59,592 nt of DNA, from the NCBI GenBank assembly GCA_023665805.1, contig JAMPDJ010000017.1, forward strand, positions 1 to 59,592, given 5' to 3'. Each line of letters begins with the position of its first letter. The first letter of the stretch is position 1. Shown piece by piece: positions 59,545 through 59,592 of the stretch. Under the pieces are notes generated by a model, which saw only the letters and a list, made by a program, of their open reading frames with translations, was not told the origin of the DNA and searched no databases. This DNA is from Bacteroides sp. GTDB lineage: Bacteria > Bacteroidota > Bacteroidia > Bacteroidales > Bacteroidaceae. A program made the position numbers and the translations under genes.

Positions 59545-59592
59545 GGGCGATTAGCGCAGCTGGTTCAGAGCATCTGCCTTACAAGCAGAGGG
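59545..59592 (+). tRNA. tRNA-Val (anticodon TAC), second copy, cut by window end
   Basis: The visible 48 nt are identical to the first tRNA-Val from its 5' end. The array therefore contains duplicated units and continues beyond the window. Confidence 0.88.

Overview
The window looks like a chromosomal segment of a Bacteroidales bacterium, probably Prevotellaceae-like (family inferred, not proven). Supporting evidence: promoters of the Bacteroidetes primary-sigma type (TTTG-N20-TAnnTTTG) occur throughout. SecA is long (1106 aa), fructose-bisphosphatase is class III, carboxynorspermidine decarboxylase and a KorDABC 2-oxoacid:ferredoxin oxidoreductase are present, and many products are exported or outer-membrane proteins of Bacteroidales type.

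Layout. 1-4.3 kb: a complete DpnII-type GATC restriction-modification set (duplex methylase, endonuclease, DpnA-type second methylase), followed by a 195-bp MITE-like element. 4.3-11.1 kb (minus): an apparent operon of a DUF4105 protein, an alkaline-phosphatase-superfamily protein, SecA and an acidic unknown. 11.2-16 kb (plus): an outer-membrane protein, LptC and a PpiD-like chaperone; then a second, inverted copy of the 195-bp element and a different element with 28-bp inverted ends. 16.8-24.2 kb (minus): GNAT protein, aspS, tRNA-Lys, WalJ-like hydrolase, nspC, PCMD protein, BamA-like barrel. 24.3-42 kb: fbp, rluA, plsC, ftsB-like, dnaX, a CGCAxxGC-family protein, tlpA, two exported unknowns, an acyl-ACP synthetase/ACP/acyltransferase fusion next to a FadL-type porin, a META lipoprotein, a small TPR-like protein, and the korDABC operon with its own terminator.

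42.0-56.1 kb is an accessory island, visibly more GC-rich than its surroundings. It encodes a compact HK97-type capsid and tail set: a portal/adaptor chimera, gp10-like protein, prohead protease, major capsid, tail terminator, tail tube, tail chaperones, tape measure, hub/baseplate-like protein, a small tail protein and a tyrosine integrase. No terminase, lysis or replication gene is visible. It is either a decaying prophage or a domesticated particle-forming locus. Inside it are cargo-like ('moron') loci with their own promoters: a BRO-N antirepressor-like gene behind a structured leader, a 58-aa ribbon-helix-helix protein behind a cloverleaf-like four-stem element, and an XRE repressor bracketed by related inverted repeats. 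The tail-chaperone/RHH/cloverleaf block (about 490 bp) is directly repeated about 6.5 kb apart, flanking the head genes.

56.1-59.6 kb: a nested inverted repeat upstream of the integrase, tRNA-Thr, a dead S9 dipeptidyl-peptidase gene, a hotdog thioesterase, a small exported protein, and a tRNA array (Val-Arg-Tyr-Gly-Asp-Val...) that runs off the window end.

The most novel-looking items are the duplicated cloverleaf element with its RHH gene, the terminase-less capsid/tail island with its portal-adaptor chimera, the structured leader of the BRO-N gene, and the two families of MITE-like elements.
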